Both the position numbers and the translations under genes were made by a program. From Chitinophagaceae bacterium (GTDB lineage: Bacteria; Bacteroidota; Bacteroidia; Chitinophagales; Chitinophagaceae), in NCBI GenBank assembly GCA_014879565.1, contig JACSRW010000020.1, positions 1 through 64,000 of the forward strand: DNA of 64,000 bases. Reading direction: 5' to 3'. Below are positions 25,034-32,778 of this stretch, one piece after another (positions within the stretch are counted from its first letter, which is position 1; every line of letters begins with the position of its first letter). Below the pieces are notes generated by a model. That model made no database searches and was not told the DNA's origin. It saw nothing but the letters and a program-made list of their open reading frames with translations.

Positions 25034-25750
25034 ATGCTCTGGGCTGCCCTGATATCCGGCCTGACCCTGGGTGCGGCGGGAAGCCTGCACTGCGTGGGAA
25101 TGTGCGGCCCCCTGGCCCTGGCATTGCCCACTGCACACCTGACAAAAGGGAGCCAGTTTATATCCCTCCTGGCTTATAATGCAGGCAGGGTGGTTACCTA
25201 CAGCATATTGGGGATGGTGTTTGGCCTGGCCGGCCGCCGGATATATATCAGCGGATACCAGCAATGGTTTTCTATCGCTATGGGGGTACTGGTACTGGGA
25301 CTGGCTGCTCTTTATTATTTGCGTAAAACCAGTATCCGGATCGGCTTATTTGACCGGTTTTATTTCCGTTTACAGCAACTGATCGGACAAATAATCCGGA
25401 AAAAAAGAGGGGTACCGGGTTTTTTCAGCCTGGGACTGGCCAATGGTCTGCTTCCCTGCGGCCTGGTGTATGTGGCCATTGCCGCTACATTATCATTTTC
25501 TGAAATCGGGGAAAGTGTGGCTTTTATGGCCGCCTTCGGAGCAGGCACCCTGCCGGCCATGATGCTGGTGGGTATGGCAGGAAAGATGATCGGACCCGAA
25601 GCCCGGCAATCACTGCGGAAAGCGGTTCCGGTATTTGTCACCCTGATGGGCATTGTGCTGATTCTTCGCGGTTTGAACCTTGGCATTCCATATCTCAGCC
25701 CTGCATTACCCGTAAATCCGGGAGATGCCGTGATCTGCCACCCGGAATAA
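25034..25750 (+). CDS. Sulfite exporter TauE/SafE-family membrane protein of the cco operon
   Basis: 238 residues with about six membrane helices. It has the conserved start GSLHCVGMCGPLALALP and the internal repeat-like NGLLPCGLVYVAIAATL. Such proteins close the fixGHIS operon in Bacteroidota and are thought to handle copper or haem export for oxidase assembly; the substrate is not known. ATG 25034 follows ccoH by 2 nt. The stop lies 1 nt from the converging kinase gene. Confidence 0.87.
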   Translation: MLWAALISGLTLGAAGSLHCVGMCGPLALALPTAHLTKGSQFISLLAYNAGRVVTYSILGMVFGLAGRRIYISGYQQWFSIAMGVLVLGLAALYYLRKTSIRIGLFDRFYFRLQQLIGQIIRKKRGVPGFFSLGLANGLLPCGLVYVAIAATLSFSEIGESVAFMAAFGAGTLPAMMLVGMAGKMIGPEARQSLRKAVPVFVTLMGIVLILRGLNLGIPYLSPALPVNPGDAVICHPE

Positions 25751-25751
25751 A

Positions 25752-27314
25752 TTAATCTTCTTTGTATTCAGGAAGCTCCACCGTAACCTCTGTACCCTCT
25801 TCCAGTTCACTTTTCAGATGAATTTCGCCACCCAGCAGGTTTACATACCGTTTTACAATAGGCAAACCCAGACCGGTTCCCTGTATATTGCTCACATTTT
25901 TGGCCCGGTAAAACGTACTGAACAGGTGCGGCAGATCTTCCTCCGGTATACCCAGCCCTTCATCCCGTACACGGATAAAAAGCTGATCGGCTCGGGTAAT
26001 TGTCTGTATCCAGACCCTTTTTCCCTCACCGGAAAATTTAATGGCGTTGGACAGAATATTCAGGATGATATTTTTCAGCATCCTTTTGTCCGTGATGAAC
26101 TGTGCATCGCCGGTACACTCCGGGAGTATTTCCTGTCCATTCTTCAGCATGGCCTTCATTTCGTCCACCACATCTTCAATAAAGTCCCTGACAGAAAACC
26201 GGGTGATGGTCACCCCCACTTTTCCTTCCTCGAGTTTTCCGAGTGACAGGAAGTCTTCCAGCAATTCGTTAAGATGATTTACGGAATCCTTGATCCGCCG
26301 TATATGTTTTTCCCTTTTCTCAAAATCCTCCGTTTGCGGATATTTGGAAACCAGGGTAGCCGAGGAGAGAATAGTACTGAGCGGAGTCCGGAACTCATGG
26401 GAAGCCATGGACACAAAACGGCTTTTAATTTCGTTCAGTTGTTTTTCTTTATCCAGGGATTCACTGAGTTCGGTCTGTGACTGTTCCAGTTTTTGCAGGG
26501 CTTCCTTTAAAATAAGCGTACGTTCCTCCACCTTCCCCTCCAGGTCGGCATTCAGTTTCCGGATATCATCGCTGATTTTTTCCAGTTCCATTTTCTGGCG
26601 GAGCAGGTTTTTTTCTATCTCTTTCCGGGCGGTGATATCCACGATAAAGGCAATGACAAAAGGCTCATTCCGCTGGAAATAATGACTCAGGCTCACTTCC
26701 ACCGGAAACTCACTGCCGTCTTTCCTCCGGGCATAAAGATCGCGGCCCGTACCCATCGTACGGTTTCCCGGATTATGATAATACCCTTCCCGCAAGCCCT
26801 CATGCCTGTTCAGAAAACGCATCGGAATCAGTTTTTCCACTTTCTCCTCCACCAGGTCCAGCGCATCATACCCAAACATCCGCTCAGCCGCCGGATTGAC
26901 CAGTACTATTTTGCCGGACCGGTCGGTCAGAATAATCCCCTCCGTTGCATTCTCAAAGAGAGAAGCCATATGCGTTTTTTCATAGGCGAAATTCTGCTGC
27001 ATTTTTTTCAGGTAAAAAATGACAATCACAGAAAAAACAACTACAAAAAGAGAATATATCTGGGACAGCAGGGCGCGCGTGATGTTATGATTTTCGTCCC
27101 GGAAATAAATGACCAGCGCGGTCATAACGATCATACTGCTCAGTCCGGCCAGCAGGGTGGAACGCCAGCCCGGTATAAAAGCGGTGAGAATGATGAACAG
27201 GAGAAGCCCGCTGACGGCCAGCTGGTAATCCCTGAACATAAAGGCCAGGACCAGGGAAAAACTGAAAACGAGAATAGCCCAGAAAGTCATTAAGCCGCTG
27301 TTCGAACGATCCAT
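25752..27314 (-). CDS. PAS sensor histidine kinase with FixL-like PAS signature
   Basis: 520 residues. Three to four membrane helices (about 10-27, 32-48, 53-70, 84-102), PAS domain (about 115-232), coiled coil (235-295), HisKA with phospho-acceptor His306 in SMASHEFRTPLS, and HATPase_c with NILSNAIKFS, DEGLGIPEED and GTGLGLPIVKRYV. The PAS domain has His171 (NRHEGL) and Arg191 (GTGRDLYARRKDG). In B. japonicum FixL the haem ligand His200 and the O2-sensing Arg220 have the same 20-residue spacing, though many PAS domains of untested ligand share this motif. No partner regulator adjoins it; the receiver-Crp fusion 9 kb away is the nearest candidate. Confidence 0.93.
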   Translation of the reverse strand: MDRSNSGLMTFWAILVFSFSLVLAFMFRDYQLAVSGLLLFIILTAFIPGWRSTLLAGLSSMIVMTALVIYFRDENHNITRALLSQIYSLFVVVFSVIVIFYLKKMQQNFAYEKTHMASLFENATEGIILTDRSGKIVLVNPAAERMFGYDALDLVEEKVEKLIPMRFLNRHEGLREGYYHNPGNRTMGTGRDLYARRKDGSEFPVEVSLSHYFQRNEPFVIAFIVDITARKEIEKNLLRQKMELEKISDDIRKLNADLEGKVEERTLILKEALQKLEQSQTELSESLDKEKQLNEIKSRFVSMASHEFRTPLSTILSSATLVSKYPQTEDFEKREKHIRRIKDSVNHLNELLEDFLSLGKLEEGKVGVTITRFSVRDFIEDVVDEMKAMLKNGQEILPECTGDAQFITDKRMLKNIILNILSNAIKFSGEGKRVWIQTITRADQLFIRVRDEGLGIPEEDLPHLFSTFYRAKNVSNIQGTGLGLPIVKRYVNLLGGEIHLKSELEEGTEVTVELPEYKED

Positions 27315-27370
27315 TCACCGGAGAATTAAGGGCGTAAATTAAGATAAAAAAAACGGGTGGCGAAACCGGC

Positions 27371-28126
27371 TCAGGGGCGCGCCAGTAATTCTTTTTCCAT
27401 CGCGATTGCTTTGGGGAAAAGCACTTCATTCTCCAGGAAAATATGCTGCACCAGGTCCTGATCCAGTTCTTTCAGTAAAGAAAAAGCGAGCCGGTGACTG
27501 GTACAGGCGTTTTCAGGCGCTGTATAATAATGGGTCAGCTCCCTGACACGGATCAGCAGTTTTTCTATGGTTTCATGTTCCTCATGCATCAGGGCTTCCA
27601 CCGGTTTCCGGAGGGTCCGGACCAGCAGGGTGGCATAGGCTTCCTGGCTTTCATAGGCATGGCTGATCTGGCGGATGTAGGGAAATATCACATTTTCTTC
27701 CTGCATCAGGTGCGGAATCATGGTTTTTCCCAGGAACTGTAAATGCTGGCTCAGTTCCTCCAGTTCGGGATATTTCTTCCGGTGTTCCTCCACAAAGCGG
27801 GCAACCTGTTCCAGCAAGGGGTTCAAAGACCTGCGCAAATACTCATGATGAATATTAATAATGTAATCAATCAGGAAATCAACCGACCAGGTCTGATAAG
27901 GCAGGCCAGCCGGTGTAATCAGTACCCGGCAGGCTTCTTCCAGTTCTTTCATCAGTTTTGGACCATCGAGCTTCTTTTCCTCCACTACCATCTTCAGCGG
28001 CCAGCGGCCTCCGCAGCAATACTCAATATCATATTTGCGGAATACCCTGGCTGTCCTGTAATAAGCCCGGACAATGTCGGCGGCACAGGCATTTTCATTT
28101 ATCAGTACTGAAGGGCTCATGTTCAT
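27371..28126 (-). CDS. ric: Iron-sulfur cluster repair di-iron protein (Ric/ScdA/YtfE)
   Basis: 251 residues from ATG 28126 (or 28120, MSPSVLIN). The N-terminal DUF542 contains NACAADIVRAYYRTARVF and EYCCGG (ScdA_N Cys pair). The C-terminal hemerythrin-like domain has di-iron ligands in IINIHHEYLRR, FVEEHRKKYPE, HLMQEENVIFPY, MHEEHETIEK and QHIFLENEVLFPKA. It repairs Fe-S clusters damaged by NO or oxidants and releases NO. Promoter TATTTTGC (28142-28149) with an FNR-like box centred 29.5 nt upstream. The longer frame to 28189 runs through that box and is rejected. Confidence 0.93.
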   Translation of the reverse strand: MNMSPSVLINENACAADIVRAYYRTARVFRKYDIEYCCGGRWPLKMVVEEKKLDGPKLMKELEEACRVLITPAGLPYQTWSVDFLIDYIINIHHEYLRRSLNPLLEQVARFVEEHRKKYPELEELSQHLQFLGKTMIPHLMQEENVIFPYIRQISHAYESQEAYATLLVRTLRKPVEALMHEEHETIEKLLIRVRELTHYYTAPENACTSHRLAFSLLKELDQDLVQHIFLENEVLFPKAIAMEKELLARP

Positions 28127-28141
28127 TTTTGCGTATCGCGG

Positions 28142-28149
28142 GCAAAATA
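28142..28149 (-). promoter_or_regulatory. ric promoter -7 element (TATTTTGC)
   Basis: Minus-strand TATTTTGC; the predicted start near 28137 leaves a leader of 11-17 nt. Confidence 0.55.
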
Positions 28150-28171
28150 ATATTCTGCCCGGCCGCAAAAA

Positions 28172-28185
28172 CTGATTTAAATCAC
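28172..28185. promoter_or_regulatory. FNR-like box of ric
   Basis: CTGATTTAAATCAC, inverted half-sites TGAT/ATCA, centre 28178.5, exactly 29.5 nt from the T of the ric -7 element. Confidence 0.7.
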
Positions 28186-28269
28186 CCAAAATATCCGGGG
28201 AAAACCATGAAACGGAAATGGACCATAAAAATCGTTAAAAAACAGGGCTGACACATATCAATGACCGGG

Positions 28270-28283
28270 CTGACCAAGGTCAC
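28270..28283. promoter_or_regulatory. FNR-like box of the small-RNA promoter
   Basis: CTGACCAAGGTCAC, a perfect TGACC/GGTCA inverted repeat. Its centre 28276.5 is 29.5 nt before the T of TACTTTTG (28306-28313). Confidence 0.6.
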
Positions 28284-28305
28284 TTTTCAGTGAATAATGC
28301 CGCTG

Positions 28306-28313
28306 TACTTTTG
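28306..28313 (+). promoter_or_regulatory. Promoter TACTTTTG of the candidate small RNA
   Basis: Perfect TAnnTTTG with no coding sequence close behind it; the predicted start is near 28318. Confidence 0.55.
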
Positions 28314-28317
28314 ATCC

Positions 28318-28412
28318 AGAGGTGAAAAAATACACTTAAAATGTGGCTCATGAAAATGAGCTATCGTTGGTTTTTGTTTCAATGTCAACCCCCGGTTCCC
28401 CGGGGGTTTCTC
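28318..28412 (+). ncRNA. Candidate FNR-type-box-controlled small RNA, about 95 nt
   Basis: It starts 5 nt after a perfect TAnnTTTG and ends at a strong terminator. From 5' to 3' it has an A-rich leader, a hairpin GCTCAT-GAAA-ATGAGC (28346-28361, GNRA loop, extendable by three pairs including G-U), a U-rich single-stranded linker (GTTGGTTTTTGTTTC), and the terminator hairpin AACCCCCGG-TTCC-CCGGGGGTT (28387-28408) followed by TTCTCTTT. The layout of activator box, promoter, short hairpin, unpaired linker and terminator resembles FNR-induced regulatory RNAs such as E. coli FnrS, without sequence similarity being claimed. A weaker alternative is a short peptide from ATG 28341, whose frame runs through the terminator. 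Confidence 0.5.
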
Positions 28413-28416
28413 TTTA
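28387..28416 (+). terminator. Terminator of the candidate small RNA
   Basis: 9-bp stem AACCCCCGG/CCGGGGGTT with TTCC loop and a TTCTCTTT tail. Confidence 0.75.
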
Positions 28417-28440
28417 CCCCCTCCCTCAAAAAAAACCCGT

Positions 28441-28448
28441 TAACTTTA
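28441..28448 (+). promoter_or_regulatory. Leaderless-type promoter of the lipoprotein gene
   Basis: TAACTTTA followed by four bases (GGGA) and ATG 28453, the same spacing as at rimM and trmD. Confidence 0.5.
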
Positions 28449-28452
28449 GGGA

Positions 28453-28830
28453 ATGAAACGAATCACCTCATTGGTTCTGACAGGGCTGCTGCTCTCCTCC
28501 TGCCATAAAGGGGCAGAGGAGAAAGACAGGCTGCCTCCTGTGGTCAGTCTGAGTGCCCCGCTGGAGAACCAGGTATTCAGTGCCGGACAAACCATCCGGG
28601 TACAGGGAACGGTCACCGATGATAAGTTTATTGCGGAAATTCACCTGCATGTCAGTAACGCCCAAACCGGCGGTTTACTGATTGATGTGCATGAATACCC
28701 CGCCGCAGCCAGCACGAACCTTGATCTTCCCTTTACGGCGGTTGCCGGCACCAGCTATAAAGTCCAGGTAATTGCAAAAGACCGGGGCGCCAATGAGTCC
28801 CGGGCCACCCTAAACATTAGCTGCAACTGA
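28453..28830 (+). CDS. Small lipoprotein with one Ig-like domain
   Basis: 125 residues: lipoprotein signal (lipobox LSSC), then one Ig/cadherin-like beta domain ([53 protein letters not shown]). It resembles the DUF4625-type domain of Bacteroidota lipoproteins. It is exposed to the periplasm or surface; function unknown. 20 nt before trmD, which has its own promoter. Confidence 0.75.
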   Translation: MKRITSLVLTGLLLSSCHKGAEEKDRLPPVVSLSAPLENQVFSAGQTIRVQGTVTDDKFIAEIHLHVSNAQTGGLLIDVHEYPAAASTNLDLPFTAVAGTSYKVQVIAKDRGANESRATLNISCN

Positions 28831-28838
28831 GCAGTCCC

Positions 28839-28846
28839 TATCTTTG
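28839..28846 (+). promoter_or_regulatory. trmD promoter, leaderless type
   Basis: TATCTTTG, then TTCC, then ATG 28851: the same layout as rimM. Confidence 0.7.
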
Positions 28847-28850
28847 TTCC

Positions 28851-29531
28851 ATGCACATAGATATTCTCACCGTTTTACCGGAATTACTGGAAAGTCCCTT
28901 TGCCCACAGTATGATGAAGCGGGCACAGGAAAAAGGCCTGCTTACCATTGGCGTGCACCCGCTGCGGAAATGGGCGGTGAATGAATACGGGCAAATTGAT
29001 GATTACCAGTATGGAGGCGGCGCGGGTATGGTGATGATGTGTGAGCCACTGGCTAAAGCAATTGATGAGCTTTCGGCCGGAAGAACCTACGATGAAATTA
29101 TCTATATGACCCCCGATGGCAGCCGTTTTAACCAGAAGATGGCAAACAGCTTCTCCCTGAAACAAAACCTCCTGATCATCTGTGGTCATTATAAAGGAAT
29201 AGATGACCGGATCCGGCAGCACTATGTAACTCGTGAAATTTCTGTGGGGGACTTTGTGCTCAGTGGTGGTGAAATACCGGCCGCCCTGCTGGTGGATGCG
29301 ATCGGCCGGCTGATCCCCGGTGTGCTGAATGATGAGACATCGGCGCTGACAGATTCTTTCCAGGACAACCTGCTGGCACCCCCTGTGTACACCCGCCCCG
29401 TTGAATTCCGGGGCTGGAAAGTGCCCGATGTGCTGATGAGCGGAAACCATAAACTGATTGAAGAATGGCGTCATGACCAGTCTCTCTTACGCACCCGGGA
29501 AAGAAGACCCGATCTGCTGGATGAAAACTGA
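28851..29531 (+). CDS. trmD: tRNA (guanine-37-N1) methyltransferase TrmD
   Basis: 226 residues; methylates G37 in tRNAs to prevent frameshifting. It has the trefoil-knot SAM site ([37 protein letters not shown]) and the catalytic Asp region [18 protein letters not shown]. Length is family-typical. It is separated from rpsP-rimM, with which it forms one operon in many bacteria, but keeps the same kind of promoter as rimM. Confidence 0.96.
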   Translation: MHIDILTVLPELLESPFAHSMMKRAQEKGLLTIGVHPLRKWAVNEYGQIDDYQYGGGAGMVMMCEPLAKAIDELSAGRTYDEIIYMTPDGSRFNQKMANSFSLKQNLLIICGHYKGIDDRIRQHYVTREISVGDFVLSGGEIPAALLVDAIGRLIPGVLNDETSALTDSFQDNLLAPPVYTRPVEFRGWKVPDVLMSGNHKLIEEWRHDQSLLRTRERRPDLLDEN

Positions 29532-29581
29532 ACTGTCCGTTGATTTGTATTCTCTCTTCACTGACTGTATAAAACGATTGT

Positions 29582-31093
29582 ATGCGTCCCATTTCTTTTT
29601 TTGCCGCTGTCTGCACAGCCGCCTTACTATTTCACGCCTGCAAACCCGCCATGCAAACAACCAGCCATAAGTCCGAAGGCCCGGCAGCCATGCGGGAATT
29701 CAGGGCAGCCTGGGTAGCCACGGTAGCGAATATCAACTGGCCCAGCAAACCCGGCCTGCCGGCTGAAAGCCAGCAAAAAGAAGCGATTGAACTGCTGGAT
29801 TTTTTACAGACCCATCATTTCAATGCAGTTATTCTCCAGGTGAGGCCCCAGTGTGATGCGCTTTACCCCAGTGATCTGGAACCCTGGTCATATTACCTTT
29901 CAGGAAAACAAGGACAGCCCCCGGTCCCATTTTACGATCCCCTTGCATTCTGGACCGAAGCCGCGCATGCCCGCGGTCTTGAACTGCATGTCTGGCTGAA
30001 TCCCTACCGGGCACATCATAAAGACGGCAAAGAAATTACTGAACAGTCCATCGTAAAAAAGAAACCCGAACTGGCTTTATACCTGAAAGAAGGATACTGG
30101 TGGCTGGACCCGGCCCAAAAAGGCACACAGGAACATTCCACCGCTGTGGTCATGGATATTGTAAACCGGTATGATATTGACGGAGTGCATTTTGATGACT
30201 ATTTCTACCCCTACCCCTCGTATAACCTGGGTGAAGATTTTCCTGATTCGGCAAGCTGGAATGCCTACCGGCAAACAGGAGGCAAACTTTCCCGGGGCGA
30301 CTGGCGAAGGGAAGCCGTCAATATTTTTATAGCACAACTCTATAAAAAAATTAAAGCGGCCAAACCCTGGGTTAAATTCGGCCTGAGCCCATTTGGCCTC
30401 TGGCGGCCGGGTTATCCGGCAATGGCAGAGGGTTTTGATCAGTATGAACAGTTATATGCAGATGCCCGGCTCTGGCTGAACAAAGGCTGGATTGACTATT
30501 TTACTCCCCAGCTTTACTGGCCCATCAACCGGCCCGGACAAAGTTTTCCCGTCCTGCTGGGCTGGTGGGCCGGAGAAAATAACTATAAACGGCATCTCTG
30601 GCCGGGAATCAGTGTGGGCCGCGACAGCAGTACCCGTAATATCACTGAAATCCTGAACCAGCTGCAGATTACGCGGGGCATGTTGCCGGAAAGTATGGGA
30701 GCCGTACACTGGAGTATCTCTTCCCTTACCAAAAATCCGCCCATGGCCAAAGCGGTGCTGGAAAGTCCTTACCGTAAACCGGCACTGGTGCCTTCCAGTC
30801 CCTGGCTTGATAATAAAGCCCCGGCTGCCCCGAACCTTCAGGTTCAGACAGCTGTTGAAACGGAATTAAACTGGGCTCATCCGGATACAAAAGATGTGTT
30901 TCGCTGGGTACTTTATTACCGTTACGGGACTAATTTCTCCTATGAAATTATTGCGGGACAACACAAACGCTGGACCCTTCCGGCACAAAAAGAAATCAAC
31001 AAAAAAATAACCCCGTTGTCAGAAGTACGTCTGACAGCAGTAGACCGGACCGGCAATGAAAGCGCAGCCGCTGTCTGGCTGGCGGCGGAATGA
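29582..31093 (+). CDS. GH10-like (GHL10/DUF187) surface lipoprotein
   Basis: 503 residues: lipobox FHAC, then a TIM-barrel glycosidase-like domain (about 35-375) with REFRAAWVATVANINWPSKP, NAVILQVRPQCDALYPSDLEPW, LHVWLNPYRAHH and DGVHFDDYFYPYP, all hallmarks of the GHL10/DUF187 (YngK-like) family. A fibronectin-like domain makes up the C-terminus (NLQVQTAVETELNWAHPD onward). Probably acts on peptidoglycan- or glycan-derived sugars outside the inner membrane; the substrate is not known. Confidence 0.88.
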   Translation: MRPISFFAAVCTAALLFHACKPAMQTTSHKSEGPAAMREFRAAWVATVANINWPSKPGLPAESQQKEAIELLDFLQTHHFNAVILQVRPQCDALYPSDLEPWSYYLSGKQGQPPVPFYDPLAFWTEAAHARGLELHVWLNPYRAHHKDGKEITEQSIVKKKPELALYLKEGYWWLDPAQKGTQEHSTAVVMDIVNRYDIDGVHFDDYFYPYPSYNLGEDFPDSASWNAYRQTGGKLSRGDWRREAVNIFIAQLYKKIKAAKPWVKFGLSPFGLWRPGYPAMAEGFDQYEQLYADARLWLNKGWIDYFTPQLYWPINRPGQSFPVLLGWWAGENNYKRHLWPGISVGRDSSTRNITEILNQLQITRGMLPESMGAVHWSISSLTKNPPMAKAVLESPYRKPALVPSSPWLDNKAPAAPNLQVQTAVETELNWAHPDTKDVFRWVLYYRYGTNFSYEIIAGQHKRWTLPAQKEINKKITPLSEVRLTAVDRTGNESAAAVWLAAE

Positions 31094-31177
31094 GGCAAAC
31101 GATTGTGTCTTTTTTCCGGTAAACAGCCCGGACAGCTGAGAATTTCCGCAATTTGCAGAAACATTAAATGATTGCTT

Positions 31178-32599
31178 ATGCAAAACAGCCGCAGACAATT
31201 TTTACGCCAGGCCATGATCAGCAGTTCTGTGCTGGCAGCCGGCATTCCCTCCTTTGCCACTACGGATGAGCAAATGAACCGCTCCTCGGAAGCGGAACGG
31301 AAAGGCCAGCGCTTTAATATGTGCGGATATGCAGCCCCCAAACTGGAAACGGTGCGTATCGGCATCATCGGACTGGGAATGCGTGGATCCGATGCGGTGG
31401 AAAGGCTCAGTTTTATTGAAGGTGTTGAGATCACCGCTCTTTGTGATAAATATCCTGACCGGGTGGCTGCTGCCCAAAAAACCCTGGAAAAAGCGGGCCG
31501 GCCCAAAGCAAAAGAGTACAGCGGGGAAGAAGGCTGGAAAGCCTTATGCGACGGGCAGGATACGGATTTAATATACACCCCCACCCCCTGGCACCTGCAT
31601 ACACCGGTTGCTTTACGGGCCATGCGCAACGGCAAACATGCGGCCGTGGAAGTGCCCGCCGGTAAAACCATGGATGAACTCTGGGAACTGGTGGAAACCT
31701 CTGAGAAAACAAAGCGGCATTGTATGATGCTGGAGAACTGCTGCTATGACTTCTTTGAACTGCTTACCCTCAATATGGCCCGCAACGGTTTATTCGGGGA
31801 GATTGTACATACCGAAGGCGCTTATATCCACGACCTGAGCCGTGACTGGAATTTCAATAAAAAAGCCTACGCGGATATGTGGCGGCTCAAAGAGAATATA
31901 GGGCATAACGGCAATCTCTATCCCACCCACGGACTGGGTCCGGTGGCTCAGTGTATGAATATTAACCGGGGTGACCGTTTTGATCACCTGGTCAGCATGA
32001 GCAGCAACGACTTTACCATGAATGATCTGGCAAAAGAACTCGCGGCCAAAGATCCCTTCTTCAATGAATATACCGATCGGCCCTATCGCGGTAATATGAA
32101 CAGTACACTGATCCGCACCATAAACGGCAAGACCATCCTGGTACAGCATGATGTGTCCACCATCCGGCCTTATTCCCGGATTCACCTCGTAAGCGGTACT
32201 AAAGGTATCGCGCAAAAATGGCCGGGCCCTGCCCGGCTGGCTTTTGGACACAGCTGGATGAAACCTGAAGAACAGAAAAAACTGGAGGAAAAATATACCC
32301 TGCCGATTGTAAAACATATAGGAGAAATCGCGAAAGAAGTGGGCGGACACGGAGGAATGGATTTTATCATGGACTGGCGGCTTATTGATTGTCTTCGCAA
32401 TGGCCTGCCGCTTGATCAGGATGTATATGATGCGGCCGCCTGGAGTTGTCTGATGCCACTCAGCGAAAGATCCGTGAGCAAAAAATCCAGAACTGTGGAT
32501 ATCCCCGACTTTACCCGTGGCGCCTGGAGCAGCAACAAACCCATGAGCCTTACATTGGAAGGAGGCGGAACAACAGGGGTGAGGAAAGTGAAAAAATGA
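31178..32599 (+). CDS. Gfo/Idh/MocA oxidoreductase, GH109-like, Tat-exported
   Basis: 473 residues from ATG 31178. Twin-arginine signal NSRRQFLRQAMISSSVLAAG, then a Rossmann domain (VRIGIIGLGMRGSDAVERL), the TPTPWHLHTPVALRAM and EVPAGKTMDELWEL segments, and a C-terminal domain with GAYIHDLSRDWNFNKKAY, NGNLYPTHGLGPVAQ and MNINRGDRFDHL. These match the NAD-dependent glycosidase family GH109 (alpha-N-acetylgalactosaminidase type). Activity on another sugar is possible. The alternative TTG at 31172 is less likely. It ends at a heptamer array. Confidence 0.88.
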   Translation: MQNSRRQFLRQAMISSSVLAAGIPSFATTDEQMNRSSEAERKGQRFNMCGYAAPKLETVRIGIIGLGMRGSDAVERLSFIEGVEITALCDKYPDRVAAAQKTLEKAGRPKAKEYSGEEGWKALCDGQDTDLIYTPTPWHLHTPVALRAMRNGKHAAVEVPAGKTMDELWELVETSEKTKRHCMMLENCCYDFFELLTLNMARNGLFGEIVHTEGAYIHDLSRDWNFNKKAYADMWRLKENIGHNGNLYPTHGLGPVAQCMNINRGDRFDHLVSMSSNDFTMNDLAKELAAKDPFFNEYTDRPYRGNMNSTLIRTINGKTILVQHDVSTIRPYSRIHLVSGTKGIAQKWPGPARLAFGHSWMKPEEQKKLEEKYTLPIVKHIGEIAKEVGGHGGMDFIMDWRLIDCLRNGLPLDQDVYDAAAWSCLMPLSERSVSKKSRTVDIPDFTRGAWSSNKPMSLTLEGGGTTGVRKVKK

Positions 32600-32609
32600 G
32601 GGATCAGAA

Positions 32610-32637
32610 ATGAGTAATGAATAATGAGTAATGAGTA
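32610..32637 (+). repeat. Heptamer array ATGAGTA x4
   Basis: Units ATGAGTA, ATGAATA, ATGAGTA, ATGAGTA, directly after the GH109-like gene. The inverted partner is at 32723-32778, with a long hairpin between. Confidence 0.8.
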
Positions 32638-32663
32638 AGGCGTAAATTATTGAAAACACCCTG

Positions 32664-32702
32664 AAAGATTGAACCCTCCGAAAGTCGGAGGGTTCAATCT
32701 TT
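32664..32702. terminator. 18-bp bidirectional terminator hairpin
   Basis: The arms AAAGATTGAACCCTCCGA and TCGGAGGGTTCAATCTTT pair perfectly around AAG, with T/A runs at both ends. It lies between converging genes and is framed by inverted heptamer arrays. Confidence 0.88.
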
Positions 32703-32722
32703 TACATTATGTCCGGGAACCC

Positions 32723-32778
32723 ACTCATCACTCATTATTCATCACTCATTATTCATTACTCATTACTCACTACTCACC
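32723..32778 (+). repeat. Heptamer array ACTCATT x8
   Basis: Eight units of the form AYTCATY/ACTCACY, the reverse complement of the array at 32610. It covers the last codons and stop of the sortilin-like gene on the minus strand (VSSE-stop is encoded by the repeat). Confidence 0.8.

Noticed and set aside
28127-28189. N-terminal extension of Ric to 28189
   Set aside because: It would run through the FNR-like box and the promoter; the family begins at MNMSPS.
28341-28508. 55-codon peptide MWLMKMSYRWF... in the small-RNA region
   Set aside because: The frame crosses the terminator hairpin and enters the lipoprotein gene; composition after the first 15 codons looks random. Kept only as an alternative to the small RNA.
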